This document shows, in pieces, positions 26,453 through 34,735 of a stretch of DNA of 48,772 nt; the stretch's first letter is position 1, and each line of letters begins with the position of its first letter. The translations under genes were made by a program, and so were the position numbers. The stretch is from Bacteroidota bacterium (GTDB taxonomy: Bacteria > Bacteroidota > Bacteroidia > Bacteroidales > UBA7332): positions 1 to 48,772 of the forward strand of contig JAUZOF010000003.1 of the NCBI GenBank assembly GCA_030706585.1, in the 5' to 3' direction. The notes below the pieces were generated by a model that saw nothing but the letters and a program-made list of their open reading frames with translations, made no database searches and had not been told where the DNA came from.

Positions 26453-27702
26453 AGCGACTAATATTCATTTTATCCGCAACATTAGGATTAACAACAATGC
26501 AGGCTCAGGAAATCTCACTGGACAGTTGCCAGAGTTGGGCGAGACAAAACCACCCCCTACTGAAACAATCCGGGGTTATTGACGAAATCTCGACACTAAA
26601 ACAGCAGAGTATCGAATCAGGCAATTTACCTCAAATTGATCTGACCGGACGCGCTACTTATCAGTCCGACGTTACTAAGCTGCTAATTTCTAATCCGAAC
26701 TTTAAACTGAGAGACCTTTCAAAAGATCAATACAAACTATACATCGACATCAAACAAAAATTGTATGATGGAGGGATCAGTAAAAGCAGGAAAGCCGTCG
26801 AAGTTGTTGACCGTAAGATCTCTCAGCAACAGAATGAAACTGATCTGTATAAAATCAAAGAAACAGTAAACCTTCTCTACTTCCAGACACTTACGCTTCA
26901 GGAAAACAAACACATCCTTGAACTGAAGAAACAGATGCTGGATGAAAGAATTGGAGTAGTTGCTTCGGCAGTGAAAAACGGCATGGTGCTTCCCAACGAT
27001 CTGGACAACCTGAAAGCGGAGCAACTCCTTACCGATCAGCAACTGACTGAAGTTATTGCCGGTCAGCAAACAACAGCTGATCTGCTATCCTTAATTACAG
27101 GAAAGAGTATTTCTCCTGAAAGTAAATACTCAATACCGGTTATTGCAAATGAAAATAGCACCATTTCAAGACCGGAATTAATGCTATTCTCTTTACAGAA
27201 AGACAAACTGGAAAGCAACAAAAAATTGTTAGATGACAGCCGGAAACCCTATGCCTTCGCCTTTGGTCAGGTAGGTTACGGACGCCCCGGATTGAATATG
27301 TTGAACGATGGTTTTGACGACTGGTATATGGTCGGACTGGGTATCTCGTGGAACATCTGGGACGGACGGAAAGCCAAAAATGATCGGGCTGCATTACAAA
27401 AACAGAAAGGGCTGATTGATATTCAGCGGGAAAACTTTGAACGAAATATTAATCTTTCCGCCACGCAGGAACGAAACAATGCCGGCAAAATGGCAAAATT
27501 AATCGAAAGCGACCGGCAAATCGTCGCCCTTAAAGAGCAAATTGCCAAACGCTCTGCATCGGCATTGGATAACGGTACGCTCACCTCAGCAGACTATATC
27601 CGCGATCTAAACGCCTCTTTGCAAAGCAAAATTTCACTCGAAATACACAAGATTCAGAAAATACAGGCATTGGTCAATCTGAATACTATCCTTGGAAACT
27701 AA
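26449..27702 (+). CDS. TolC-like outer membrane efflux protein
   Basis: The 417-aa protein has a signal peptide (KRLIFILSATLGLTTMQAQ) and the OEP-family pattern: LDSCQSWARQNHPLLKQS, long amphipathic helices, and the second repeat beginning at about 225. GLGISWNIWDG is the beta-barrel-to-helix transition typical of TolC-type channels. It would form the outer-membrane exit duct for the pump encoded by the next five genes. Its start overlaps the TetR stop (ATGA). Confidence 0.93.
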   Translation: MKRLIFILSATLGLTTMQAQEISLDSCQSWARQNHPLLKQSGVIDEISTLKQQSIESGNLPQIDLTGRATYQSDVTKLLISNPNFKLRDLSKDQYKLYIDIKQKLYDGGISKSRKAVEVVDRKISQQQNETDLYKIKETVNLLYFQTLTLQENKHILELKKQMLDERIGVVASAVKNGMVLPNDLDNLKAEQLLTDQQLTEVIAGQQTTADLLSLITGKSISPESKYSIPVIANENSTISRPELMLFSLQKDKLESNKKLLDDSRKPYAFAFGQVGYGRPGLNMLNDGFDDWYMVGLGISWNIWDGRKAKNDRAALQKQKGLIDIQRENFERNINLSATQERNNAGKMAKLIESDRQIVALKEQIAKRSASALDNGTLTSADYIRDLNASLQSKISLEIHKIQKIQALVNLNTILGN

Positions 27703-27736
27703 CCCAAAAAAAGTATAACTCAAAAAATATCAGATT

Positions 27737-28609
27737 ATGAAGAAATTACTCATACTTCCGCTATTGGTATTGGCCGCTTGTTCAGGCAAAAAAGATTTAC
27801 CTGACGCTTACGGTAATTTTGAAACGGACGAGATTACCATCTCTTCTGAAAACGGAGGCAAAATCGTTGATCTACGCATCAATGAGGGTAGCGAAGTGAA
27901 AGCCGGGGATATCATCGCCATTACCGATACCATAAATCTTAAACTGCAACGGCTGCAACTATTGGCACAAACCCAATCGGTAGAGGCTCAATTGGCCAAT
28001 GTACAGGCTCAAATGGCTGTATCGGACCAACAAATCACCAACCTCGGAAAAGATCAGGTGCGCGTTAATAAAATGTTGACCGACGGAGCGGCTACTCCTA
28101 AACAAAAAGACGATGTTGAAGGACAAATTGCCCTGGCTCACAAACAAAAAAGCGCGTCAGCCTCGCAGCTTCAATCCATCCGCAAACAGGCCGATGCTGT
28201 GAAAGCTCAAATCAGCGTATTAAACGACAAAATCCGCAATGCATTTATCAAAGCGCCTGTCAACGGAACTATTTTGGAGAAATATGCCGAAATGGGAGAA
28301 TTCTCCGTTCCGGGAAAGGCGATTTGCAAGATGGCGAATCTGCAATCCCTGATTCTCCGTGTATACATCAGTGAGAATCAACTTGCCTCCGTCAAAATCG
28401 GACAAAAAGTGAAAGTAAATATTGATGCGGGGGATGGTAAAATGAAAGAATTAGCGGGACAAGTCGAGTGGATTGCTTCACAAGCCGAATTCACACCAAA
28501 AATCATTCAGACCCGTGAAGAGCGTGTTAAACTGGTCTATGCCATTAAGATACGGGTACAAAATGATGGTTCGTTGAAGATTGGAATGCCGGGAGAGGTA
28601 AAATTCTAG
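27737..28609 (+). CDS. HlyD-type membrane-fusion lipoprotein of efflux pump
   Basis: The 290-aa adaptor begins with a lipoprotein signal (MKKLLILPLLVLAACSG, lipidated Cys15). The biotinyl-lipoyl half-motifs (GGKIVDLRINEGSEVKAGDIIAITD and IKAPVNGTILEKYAEMGEFS) flank a coiled-coil hairpin of about 100 residues. A beta-barrel domain follows (VYISENQLASVKIGQKVKVNI). It corresponds to YbhG/EmrA-like adaptors that link the inner-membrane ABC permeases to the TolC-like channel. Confidence 0.93.
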   Translation: MKKLLILPLLVLAACSGKKDLPDAYGNFETDEITISSENGGKIVDLRINEGSEVKAGDIIAITDTINLKLQRLQLLAQTQSVEAQLANVQAQMAVSDQQITNLGKDQVRVNKMLTDGAATPKQKDDVEGQIALAHKQKSASASQLQSIRKQADAVKAQISVLNDKIRNAFIKAPVNGTILEKYAEMGEFSVPGKAICKMANLQSLILRVYISENQLASVKIGQKVKVNIDAGDGKMKELAGQVEWIASQAEFTPKIIQTREERVKLVYAIKIRVQNDGSLKIGMPGEVKF

Positions 28610-28693
28610 CCACTCATAAAGACTTTCAAGGGACAGTTCTGTTAGTATATTTAACATCATTCCCTCAATCAATCATCCCCCCATTCCCTATTT

Positions 28694-29641
28694 ATGATAC
28701 ACATCAATAATCTACATAAATCCTACGGTGAGACCGTTGCTTTGAAGGACATCACCCTGCACGTCAACGAAGGCGAGCTCTTTGGACTAATCGGTCCGGA
28801 TGGCGCCGGAAAGACTACGCTGATGCGCATTCTCATGTCGCTATTGCTTCCGGATGGTGGTACTGCTCATTTGGCCGGATTAGACGTATGTAAAGACTAT
28901 AAACAGGTACGTCAGATCACGGGATATATGCCAGGGCGCTTCTCGCTCTATCTTGACCTGAGCGTGGAGGAAAATCTGGAATTCTTTGCAACAGTATTCG
29001 ATACGACCATTGAAGAGAATTACGACCTGATTAAAGATATTTATAATCAAATTGAACCCTTCAAAAAGCGTCGGGCAGGAAAGCTATCCGGAGGGATGAA
29101 ACAGAAGCTGGCATTATCGTGCGCATTGATTCATAAGCCCAAGGTGCTGATACTGGATGAACCGACTACCGGTGTCGATGCAGTTTCACGCAAGGAGTTT
29201 TGGGAAATGCTGATGAGGCTTAAAAAGCAGGGGATTACTATCCTCGTTTCCACGCCATATATGGACGAAGCCTCACTTTGCGACCGGATTGCCCTGATTC
29301 AGGAGGGACATATCTTTACAGTCGATACCCCGGAAGCGATTGCCGCAGGGTTTCACGAAGATATTTGGGCTATCAAGTCTAAAGCAATCTATGAAACATC
29401 AAAGCGCCTTCTTTATTTGCCCGAGAATATATCTGTTAATAGTTTCGGACAGGAGCTGCATCTGGTTACCCCTAGAGGAATGTACTCTGAATCGTCTATT
29501 GCGGACTTTTTGAAGGAAGAAGGAGAAAGCCTCTTTGAAGTCAGGGCTACAAAAGCATCCATTGAAGATGTGTTTATTCTGTTCATGAATAGAACTTCCC
29601 CAACCCCTCCGAAGGAGGGGCTTACTGACGCAGGTCTTTGA
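28694..29641 (+). CDS. ABC-2 transporter ATP-binding protein (first)
   Basis: The 315-aa ATPase has Walker A GPDGAGKT, the Q-loop region, signature LSGGMKQKLALSCALIHKPK, Walker B LILDEPTTGVD and the switch-region VSTPYMDEA, so it is catalytically complete. It resembles the N-terminal half of E. coli YbhF, which fuses two such domains. The last 15 codons (after ILFMNR) are not family-like: they read through a GC-rich hairpin repeat (CCCCTCCgaaGGAGGGG, 29604-29620) and add a Pro/Thr-rich end. The natural end was probably near residue 300. Confidence 0.92.
   Translation: MIHINNLHKSYGETVALKDITLHVNEGELFGLIGPDGAGKTTLMRILMSLLLPDGGTAHLAGLDVCKDYKQVRQITGYMPGRFSLYLDLSVEENLEFFATVFDTTIEENYDLIKDIYNQIEPFKKRRAGKLSGGMKQKLALSCALIHKPKVLILDEPTTGVDAVSRKEFWEMLMRLKKQGITILVSTPYMDEASLCDRIALIQEGHIFTVDTPEAIAAGFHEDIWAIKSKAIYETSKRLLYLPENISVNSFGQELHLVTPRGMYSESSIADFLKEEGESLFEVRATKASIEDVFILFMNRTSPTPPKEGLTDAGL
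29604..29620. repeat. GC-rich hairpin element inside the 3' end of an ABC gene
   Basis: CCCCTCC-gaa-GGAGGGG. Same type as the elements at 30412, 30507, 31661 and 48440. It forms the last part of the ATPase coding sequence. Confidence 0.85.
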
Positions 29642-29673
29642 ACTATTAGCTCATTCCTGAAACAAAAATAACT

Positions 29674-30399
29674 ATGACGCAAGATACTGTTATTTCAGTC
29701 AAAAATATGGTGAAGAAATTTGGCAATTTCGTAGCCAATGACAACCTCAACTTTGAAGTACACCGGGGTGAAATCTTCGGATTTCTGGGAGCCAATGGTG
29801 CCGGAAAAACCACAGCTATCCGGATCCTTTGCGGCCTCTCCACTCCTACTTCCGGTGAAATGAAAGTGGCCGGATTTGATATTTATAAAGAGACCGAAAA
29901 GATCAAGAAGAATATCGGCTACATGAGCCAGAAGTTTTCGCTCTATGAAGACCTGACCATTCATGAAAATATCCGATTCTATGGTGGAGTTTATGGAATA
30001 CCACCTTCTGAACGGAAGAAAAAAACAACAGAAATGCTCGATCGTCTTGGTCTGACACCCTACGCCGACCGCAAAATCGGAGATCTGCCATTGGGTTGGA
30101 AACAGAAACTGGCCTTTTCGATCGCCATCCTGCATGATCCGCATATTGTGTTTCTCGATGAACCAACCGGGGGTGTCGATCCTGTTACCCGCCGTCAATT
30201 CTGGAACCTGATCTATGAAGCGGTACAAAAGGGCATCACCGTCTTTGTCACCACGCATTACATGGATGAAGCGGAGTATTGCGACCGCATTTCGATCATG
30301 AATGAAGGCAAAATCGTAGCGCTGGACACACCTGAAAACCTAAAGAAACAGTACAATGCCAAGAACATGGATGAGGTGTTTCTGAAGATTGCGAGGTAA
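29674..30399 (+). CDS. ABC-2 transporter ATP-binding protein (second)
   Basis: The 241-aa ATPase has Walker A GANGAGKT, Walker B IVFLDEPTGGVDPVTR and the switch motif TTHYMDEAEYCDR. The signature motif is degenerate: LPLGWKQKL in place of LSGGQ, a variant I recall from YbhF-like second domains. With the upstream ATPase it forms a likely heterodimer, in which one composite site may be less active. It is 32 bp after the first ATPase gene. Confidence 0.93.
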   Translation: MTQDTVISVKNMVKKFGNFVANDNLNFEVHRGEIFGFLGANGAGKTTAIRILCGLSTPTSGEMKVAGFDIYKETEKIKKNIGYMSQKFSLYEDLTIHENIRFYGGVYGIPPSERKKKTTEMLDRLGLTPYADRKIGDLPLGWKQKLAFSIAILHDPHIVFLDEPTGGVDPVTRRQFWNLIYEAVQKGITVFVTTHYMDEAEYCDRISIMNEGKIVALDTPENLKKQYNAKNMDEVFLKIAR

Positions 30400-30400
30400 G

Positions 30401-30430
30401 ACCTCCCCCGACCCCTCCAAAGGAGGGGAG
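30401..30430. repeat. GC-rich hairpin element after second ATPase
   Basis: CCTCCCCCGA followed by CCCCTCC-aaa-GGAGGGG, directly after the ATPase stop codon. Same family as 29604 and 31651. Confidence 0.85.
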
Positions 30431-30506
30431 ACAAAGGGTACGCTATTATACTGCAAACTATAATAATCAATATACGAACAACCTATAAAAATCCGCACTC
30501 TCGACT

Positions 30507-30525
30507 CCCTCCCCTTCGGGGAGGG
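30507..30525. repeat. inverted copy of the GC-rich hairpin
   Basis: CCCTCCCC-ttc-GGGGAGGG, followed by GCCGGGGTGGGGTCTT. Read on the minus strand it matches the element at 30401. The two copies bracket the 77-bp spacer before the first permease. Confidence 0.8.
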
Positions 30526-30546
30526 CCGGGGTGGGGTCTTTTAACT

Positions 30547-31650
30547 ATGAAACGATTTTACGCTTTTGTCAAGAAGGAGTTTCTCCATATTTTCCGTGAT
30601 AGACGGACTTTAATAATCCTTTTCGGTATTCCGATAGTACAACTTTTACTTTTCGGTTATGCGCTTTCGAGTGAGGTACGGGACGTAAAAGTAGCGGTGG
30701 CTGATTTTTCCAAAGATGAGCTTACTCGAAAGATTATCAACCAGATCGCTGCCTCTCCCTGGTTTCAGCTGGTTAGCGTAACGGAGAATCCTGCCCAATA
30801 CGAAGAGTTGTTGCGAAGCGGACAAGCCAAAGAGATCATCGTCTTTGAGCCCGGCTTTTCCCAAAAGCTGACTCATCAGGGTAAAGCATCCGTGCAATTG
30901 ATTGCCGATGCGTCAGAGCCCAATACAGCTCAGCTGGTGGTCAACTACACCACGGCAATCATCAACAGCAATATGCAGGCTACGGCAGCAAAACTGTCGA
31001 TCAAACCGGACATTGAGATCAAGACACGCATGCTCTACAATGAGAACATGAAGGATGCCTTCAACTTTATTCCCGGACTGATGGCGATGATCCTGATGCT
31101 GATTTCGGCCATGATGACCGCCATCACCATTACCCGCGAAAAAGAGATGGGAACGATGGAGATCCTCCTCGCCTCGCCGTTAAAACCGATTCAAATCATC
31201 CTGGGGAAGGTAACGCCTTACATGATTCTCTCCATCCTGAATGCGATCGTGATTGTCGGATTGGGTACATTTCTCTTTGGCCTGCCCATTCGGGGAGAGT
31301 TGGCATTATTGATGTTCGAGGTATTGCTCTATATCTTCCTGGCATTGAGTCTCGGCATCATGATTTCGACGATAGCAGCCAGCCAGATGGTGGCGATGGC
31401 AATTTCCGGTTTTGTACTGATGCTGCCTTCAATACTTTTGTCCGGATTCATCTTCCCGATTAAAAACATGCCGTTGCCTTTACAAATTATCGCTCAGGCA
31501 ATGCCTCCCCGGTGGTTTGTGGAGACTGTACGCATGGTGATGCTCAAAGGAGCCGACCTGACGTTGGTCTGGAAACATACGCTGATCATGATCGGTTTTT
31601 CTGTGCTGTTTATTGTGATTAGTATGAAGAAATTTAAGGTGAGACTTTGA
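30547..31650 (+). CDS. ABC-2 type permease (YbhS/YbhR-like, first)
   Basis: The 367-aa membrane protein begins KKEFLHIFRDRRTLIILFGIPIVQLLLFGYALS, with one N-terminal transmembrane helix. A periplasmic domain of about 150 residues follows, then five C-terminal helices (AMILMLISAMMTAITIT, MILSILNAIVIVGLGTFLFG, LLYIFLALSLGIMISTIA, ALSGFVLMLPSILLSGFIFP and the last near 345). The conserved ITREKEMGTMEILLASPLKP segment is the ATPase-coupling region. It forms the pore with the second permease. Confidence 0.92.
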   Translation: MKRFYAFVKKEFLHIFRDRRTLIILFGIPIVQLLLFGYALSSEVRDVKVAVADFSKDELTRKIINQIAASPWFQLVSVTENPAQYEELLRSGQAKEIIVFEPGFSQKLTHQGKASVQLIADASEPNTAQLVVNYTTAIINSNMQATAAKLSIKPDIEIKTRMLYNENMKDAFNFIPGLMAMILMLISAMMTAITITREKEMGTMEILLASPLKPIQIILGKVTPYMILSILNAIVIVGLGTFLFGLPIRGELALLMFEVLLYIFLALSLGIMISTIAASQMVAMAISGFVLMLPSILLSGFIFPIKNMPLPLQIIAQAMPPRWFVETVRMVMLKGADLTLVWKHTLIMIGFSVLFIVISMKKFKVRL

Positions 31651-31680
31651 CCTCCCCCGGCCCCTCCGAAGGAGGGGAGA
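31651..31680. repeat. GC-rich hairpin element after first permease
   Basis: CCTCCCCCGG then CCCCTCC-gaa-GGAGGGG immediately after the permease stop codon. Third direct copy of this element in the operon. Confidence 0.85.
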
Positions 31681-31716
31681 AAGAGTTATTCGATTATATT
31701 TTCCGTATAAACTATC

Positions 31717-31740
31717 ACCCCTAAATCCCCTAAAGGGGAC
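31717..31740. repeat. CCCCTAAATCCCC hairpin repeat
   Basis: CCCCTAAA followed by TCCCCT-aa-AGGGGA. A different dispersed element, common in Bacteroidota genomes. Confidence 0.75.
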
Positions 31741-31820
31741 TTATAGTGTGCAAAATATTAACAGAATTCATATATCATAGCCCACTCGAACGCAGTAAAT
31801 TTCATGGTTTCACTGCGGCA

Positions 31821-31846
31821 AAGTCCCCTTCAGGGGATTTAGGGGT
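31821..31846. repeat. inverted copy of the CCCCTAAATCCCC repeat
   Basis: AAGTCCCC-ttca-GGGGATTTAGGGG, the reverse complement type of the element at 31717. The two bracket the middle of the spacer before the second permease. Confidence 0.75.
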
Positions 31847-31863
31847 TTAAATCATTGACAAAT

Positions 31864-32979
31864 ATGAAAATCCTCTTTTACATCCTTCAGAAGGAATTTA
31901 CCCAGATATTCCGCAATAAAGGCATGCTGCCGATCATCTTTGCCATGCCGATGGTGCAGATGCTGATACTGGTATTTGCCGCCACCTTTGAGATCAAGCA
32001 GTTGGATATATCAGTGGTAGATAACGACCACTCTCCTGCTTCACGTCAACTGATTCATCAGGTGATGGGAAATAAACTCTTTCACGTGGATTATTTACCC
32101 ACCTCTGCCAAAGAAGCCGAACTTCTGATTCAAGCGACCAAAACCGATCTGGCACTCGTGATCCCGAAAGACTTTGACAAGAAGCTCACCCTGCACGAAG
32201 GAGCCGACGTTCAGATTCTGGTGGATGCCATCAACGGGAATGCGGCGCAGTTGGGCTCGGCCTATCTCTCTAACATCATTACCGACTTTGCCCGTCAGAT
32301 ACGGGTAAAAGAGGCGGTGGTAAGTTCGGTACAGCCGGCGTCAATAAACGTGTCTCCCTCCTTTTGGTACAATGCGGAGCTGAATTACAAGTTCTACATG
32401 GCGCCGGGGATCCTCGTGATTCTGATTACGATAGTCGGGATGTTGCTGGGAAGTATGAATCTGGTGCGGGAGAAGGAACTGGGAACGATTGAGCAGATCA
32501 ACGTTACTCCCATCAAAAAATGGCAGTTTATCGCGGGAAAGCTACTTCCCTTTCTGGTCATTGGACTCTTTGACCTGGCCTTTGGTCTGACGTTGGCCAA
32601 ACTGGTCTTTAGCATTCCCATCCGGGGAAGCCTGCCGCTGCTCTTCTTCCTCGCCTCCATCTATCTGGTGCTGGTATTGTCGGCCGGTCTCTTTATCTCA
32701 ACCATCAGCGAGACGCAGCAACAGGCAACCTTCTCGGTCTATTTCTTTATGATGGTCTTCCTCCTGATGAGCGGTCTTTTTACCCCGGTGGAGAGTATGC
32801 CGCTGTGGGCGCAACGGCTCGATTACATCAATCCGCTCTACTATTTTGTAAAGATCATGCGAGGAGTGATTCTCAAAGGCGCCGGTTTGGCCGATGTTTT
32901 CCGCGAATTTGTGGCGTTGGTGGTTTATGCCACCATTATGTTTTCGCTTGCGATTATGCGGTACCGGAAGACGTCCTGA
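31864..32979 (+). CDS. ABC-2 type permease (YbhS/YbhR-like, second)
   Basis: The 371-aa partner permease shows the same topology: MKILFYILQKEFTQIFRNKGMLPIIFAMPMVQMLILV with the first helix, a periplasmic domain, then helices (GILVILITIVGMLLGSM, ...FLVIGLFDLAFGLTLAKLVFSI and others) and the coupling segment LVREKELGTIEQINVTP. The ATG at 31864 is preferred to the in-frame TTG at 31855. A 14-bp-stem hairpin (33044-33081) follows 65 bp later and probably ends the operon. Confidence 0.92.
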   Translation: MKILFYILQKEFTQIFRNKGMLPIIFAMPMVQMLILVFAATFEIKQLDISVVDNDHSPASRQLIHQVMGNKLFHVDYLPTSAKEAELLIQATKTDLALVIPKDFDKKLTLHEGADVQILVDAINGNAAQLGSAYLSNIITDFARQIRVKEAVVSSVQPASINVSPSFWYNAELNYKFYMAPGILVILITIVGMLLGSMNLVREKELGTIEQINVTPIKKWQFIAGKLLPFLVIGLFDLAFGLTLAKLVFSIPIRGSLPLLFFLASIYLVLVLSAGLFISTISETQQQATFSVYFFMMVFLLMSGLFTPVESMPLWAQRLDYINPLYYFVKIMRGVILKGAGLADVFREFVALVVYATIMFSLAIMRYRKTS

Positions 32980-33043
32980 CTTGTTTTAGTATCACAGAGA
33001 ATAAGAGAGATTTTGCACAGAGGGCCACGGAGGTTTTCTTATG

Positions 33044-33081
33044 CAGTGAGGGGACGATTTATGTTCGTCCCCTCACTGTTT
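33044..33081 (+). terminator. probable terminator of the efflux operon
   Basis: Perfect 14-bp stem CAGTGAGGGGACGA / TCGTCCCCTCACTG with a seven-base loop; the T tail is weak. It may alternatively be a dispersed hairpin. Confidence 0.6.
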
Positions 33082-33124
33082 GTATGAAATCTCACTTACA
33101 TACCTTTTTTGTTACTTCCTGTAT

Positions 33125-33574
33125 TCATGCGTCCGGTATATCCGGTTCCACCAGGTTTTTCAATTTCTCCAGAGACTCTTGCCATCCTAGATAACACATT
33201 TCAACGGGAATGACTGCCGGAATATTCGTTTGTAATATATTCACTTCTGTACCACAAAGCACTTCTTTCAGCGTGATGGAGGTAATCATCTCTCCCGGCA
33301 GATTGGGGTCATCAAACTGATCCGTATACCTTATAAACTCATTCTCTTTCAATTCCAGATAAGTCCCACCAAAGGCGTTTCCGTTTCCCGTCGAGAAATT
33401 CACAAAAGACATCCTAAAATGTCCGCCCACCTTTACATCCATACTATGGACTGTACATAAAAAACCATACGGTGGAATCCACGATGCAATCGCAAGTGGA
33501 TCAGTAAATGCACGATAAATCTTTTCGGGAGTTGCTTTTAGCACCCTGTGTAGTGTAACACTGTTATTTTCCAT
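33125..33574 (-). CDS. SRPBCC/AHSA1-like protein
   Basis: The 149-aa product has the START-like SRPBCC fold of the AHSA1 type: VLKATPEKIYRAFTDPLAIASWIPP at the N-terminus, KVGGHFRMSFVNF, YLELKENEFIRYTDQF, and the C-terminal GWQESLEKLKNLVE. Such proteins bind hydrophobic ligands; their specific function is generally unknown. It is transcribed opposite to the flanking efflux operon and nitroreductase gene. Confidence 0.92.
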   Translation of the reverse strand: MENNSVTLHRVLKATPEKIYRAFTDPLAIASWIPPYGFLCTVHSMDVKVGGHFRMSFVNFSTGNGNAFGGTYLELKENEFIRYTDQFDDPNLPGEMITSITLKEVLCGTEVNILQTNIPAVIPVEMCYLGWQESLEKLKNLVEPDIPDA

Positions 33575-33776
33575 AATTCCATGATTTAATTTGTCTGACC
33601 TATGTTGTCTTTTAACACACCTCCTAAAGTAAGGGTGTGCAGAATGCCAACTTAACTTCTAACATAGTCAGATGGTCACTGGTTCAGTTGTGGATGATGT
33701 GGTTGCTAATACTTGCCTTATCCAGAATATACCACAATATTACTGTATTGTGTAACTATTCAGGGAATTATGGCTG

Positions 33777-33784
33777 TAACTTTG
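33777..33784 (+). promoter_or_regulatory. nitroreductase gene -7 element
   Basis: TAACTTTG, exact TAnnTTTG match, 37 bp before the start. Confidence 0.7.
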
Positions 33785-33821
33785 TTCTATAAATAAGTAA
33801 CAAATAAAAGGAGATACAATC

Positions 33822-34421
33822 ATGGCAAAAGATTTTTATGCAGCGGTAGCTGACAGACGCACATTCTATGGAATAGGAAAAGAGGTAAAAGTCTCGGATG
33901 AGAAAATAGAAGAGGTTGTTTCTCATGCAGTTAAACACACTCCGTCTGCTTTTAACTCCCAGAGTGCAAGAGTGGTTCTTCTATTGAAATCCGAACACGA
34001 CAAGCTGTGGGACATCACGATGCAAACATTGCGGAAAATTGTTCCATCTGAAAAGTTTGCACCAACTGAAGAAAAGATCAATTCTTTCAAAAGTGGTTAT
34101 GGCACTGTCTTATTCTTTGAAGACAACAGCGTAGTTGAGGCTTTTCAAAATAAATTCCCTCTTTACGCTCATAATTTTCCGGTGTGGTCACTGCAATCTA
34201 ACGGGATGTTACAATTCGTAATCTGGGCAAGTCTGGAAACAGAGGGACTAGGTGCTTCATTGCAGCACTACAATGAACTGATCGAAGAGGAAGTAAAGAA
34301 AGTATGGTCGATACCATCCAACTGGAAAATATTAGCCCAAATGCCTTTCGGCGCCCCTACTTACCAACCCGGAGAGAAACAATTTAACCCGTTATCTGAG
34401 CGGTTAATTGTCCACAAATAA
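33822..34421 (+). CDS. nitroreductase-family flavoprotein (Frm2/Hbn1-like)
   Basis: The 199-aa FMN-dependent oxidoreductase has the N-terminal R-R-T substrate/flavin-binding segment (AVADRRTFYGIGK), TPSAFNSQSARVVLL, a long middle helix and the C-terminal LGASLQHYN and MPFGAPTYQPGEKQF motifs. This length and pattern fit the group of small nitroreductases that includes yeast Frm2 and Hbn1. These reduce nitro compounds or lipid-derived substrates with NAD(P)H. It has its own promoter and a strong terminator, at the left border of the accessory region. Confidence 0.93.
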   Translation: MAKDFYAAVADRRTFYGIGKEVKVSDEKIEEVVSHAVKHTPSAFNSQSARVVLLLKSEHDKLWDITMQTLRKIVPSEKFAPTEEKINSFKSGYGTVLFFEDNSVVEAFQNKFPLYAHNFPVWSLQSNGMLQFVIWASLETEGLGASLQHYNELIEEEVKKVWSIPSNWKILAQMPFGAPTYQPGEKQFNPLSERLIVHK

Positions 34422-34428
34422 GACCTAT

Positions 34429-34483
34429 AGCTCAACAAAAAACGTCTGACAGATTATTTCTATCAGACGTTTTTTGTTGGGCT
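34429..34483. terminator. strong intrinsic terminator of the nitroreductase gene
   Basis: Extended stem of about 20 bp: arms TCAACAAAAAACGTCTGA and TCAGACGTTTTTTGTTGGG around a 13-base loop. The inner AAAAAACGTCTGA / TCAGACGTTTTTT is perfect, and works in both directions. Confidence 0.92.
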
Positions 34484-34513
34484 ATGGCTTTTACCCTCTC
34501 CTTCTTTCAAATC

Positions 34514-34586
34514 TGCACTCAGTACCTAGTTCAAGTCTGAGCGCAGCGGGGACTTGGACTCAAAACAGTTTCAGTTTTCAAACTGA
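34514..34586. repeat. 73-bp direct repeat, copy 1
   Basis: Begins TGCACTCAG and ends TTCAAACTGA; it differs from copy 2 (35723-35795) at three to four positions by eye. It contains two hairpins: GTTCAAGTC / GACTTGGAC around a GAGCGCAGCGGG loop, and CAGTTT / AAACTG. The two copies flank the unknown gene at 34736-35662. Confidence 0.88.
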
Positions 34587-34735
34587 TATTCTTTTGGGCA
34601 GTTACAAACTGCTCTTATTGTAGGTCCAAGTTTTGAAAACTTGAACCAGAAGTTACCTTCAATACTTGCGACGAGATGTGAACTAGACACAGACTGCATG
34701 ATATTAAACTTGCGCGATATGGGGGGATCGCTTTT
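34587..34735. other. hairpin-rich non-coding DNA beside repeat copy 1
   Basis: No gene. Contains GCAGTT / AACTGC (34598-34612), a CAAGTTTT-g-AAAACTTG palindrome (34627-34643), and GCGAT / ATCGC followed by six T (34714-34737), a plus-strand terminator-like hairpin at the stop of the next gene. Confidence 0.6.

Noticed and set aside
33001-33043. CACAGAG-type sequence after the efflux operon as a gene remnant
   Set aside because: Short repetitive non-coding sequence without a reading frame that matches any family.
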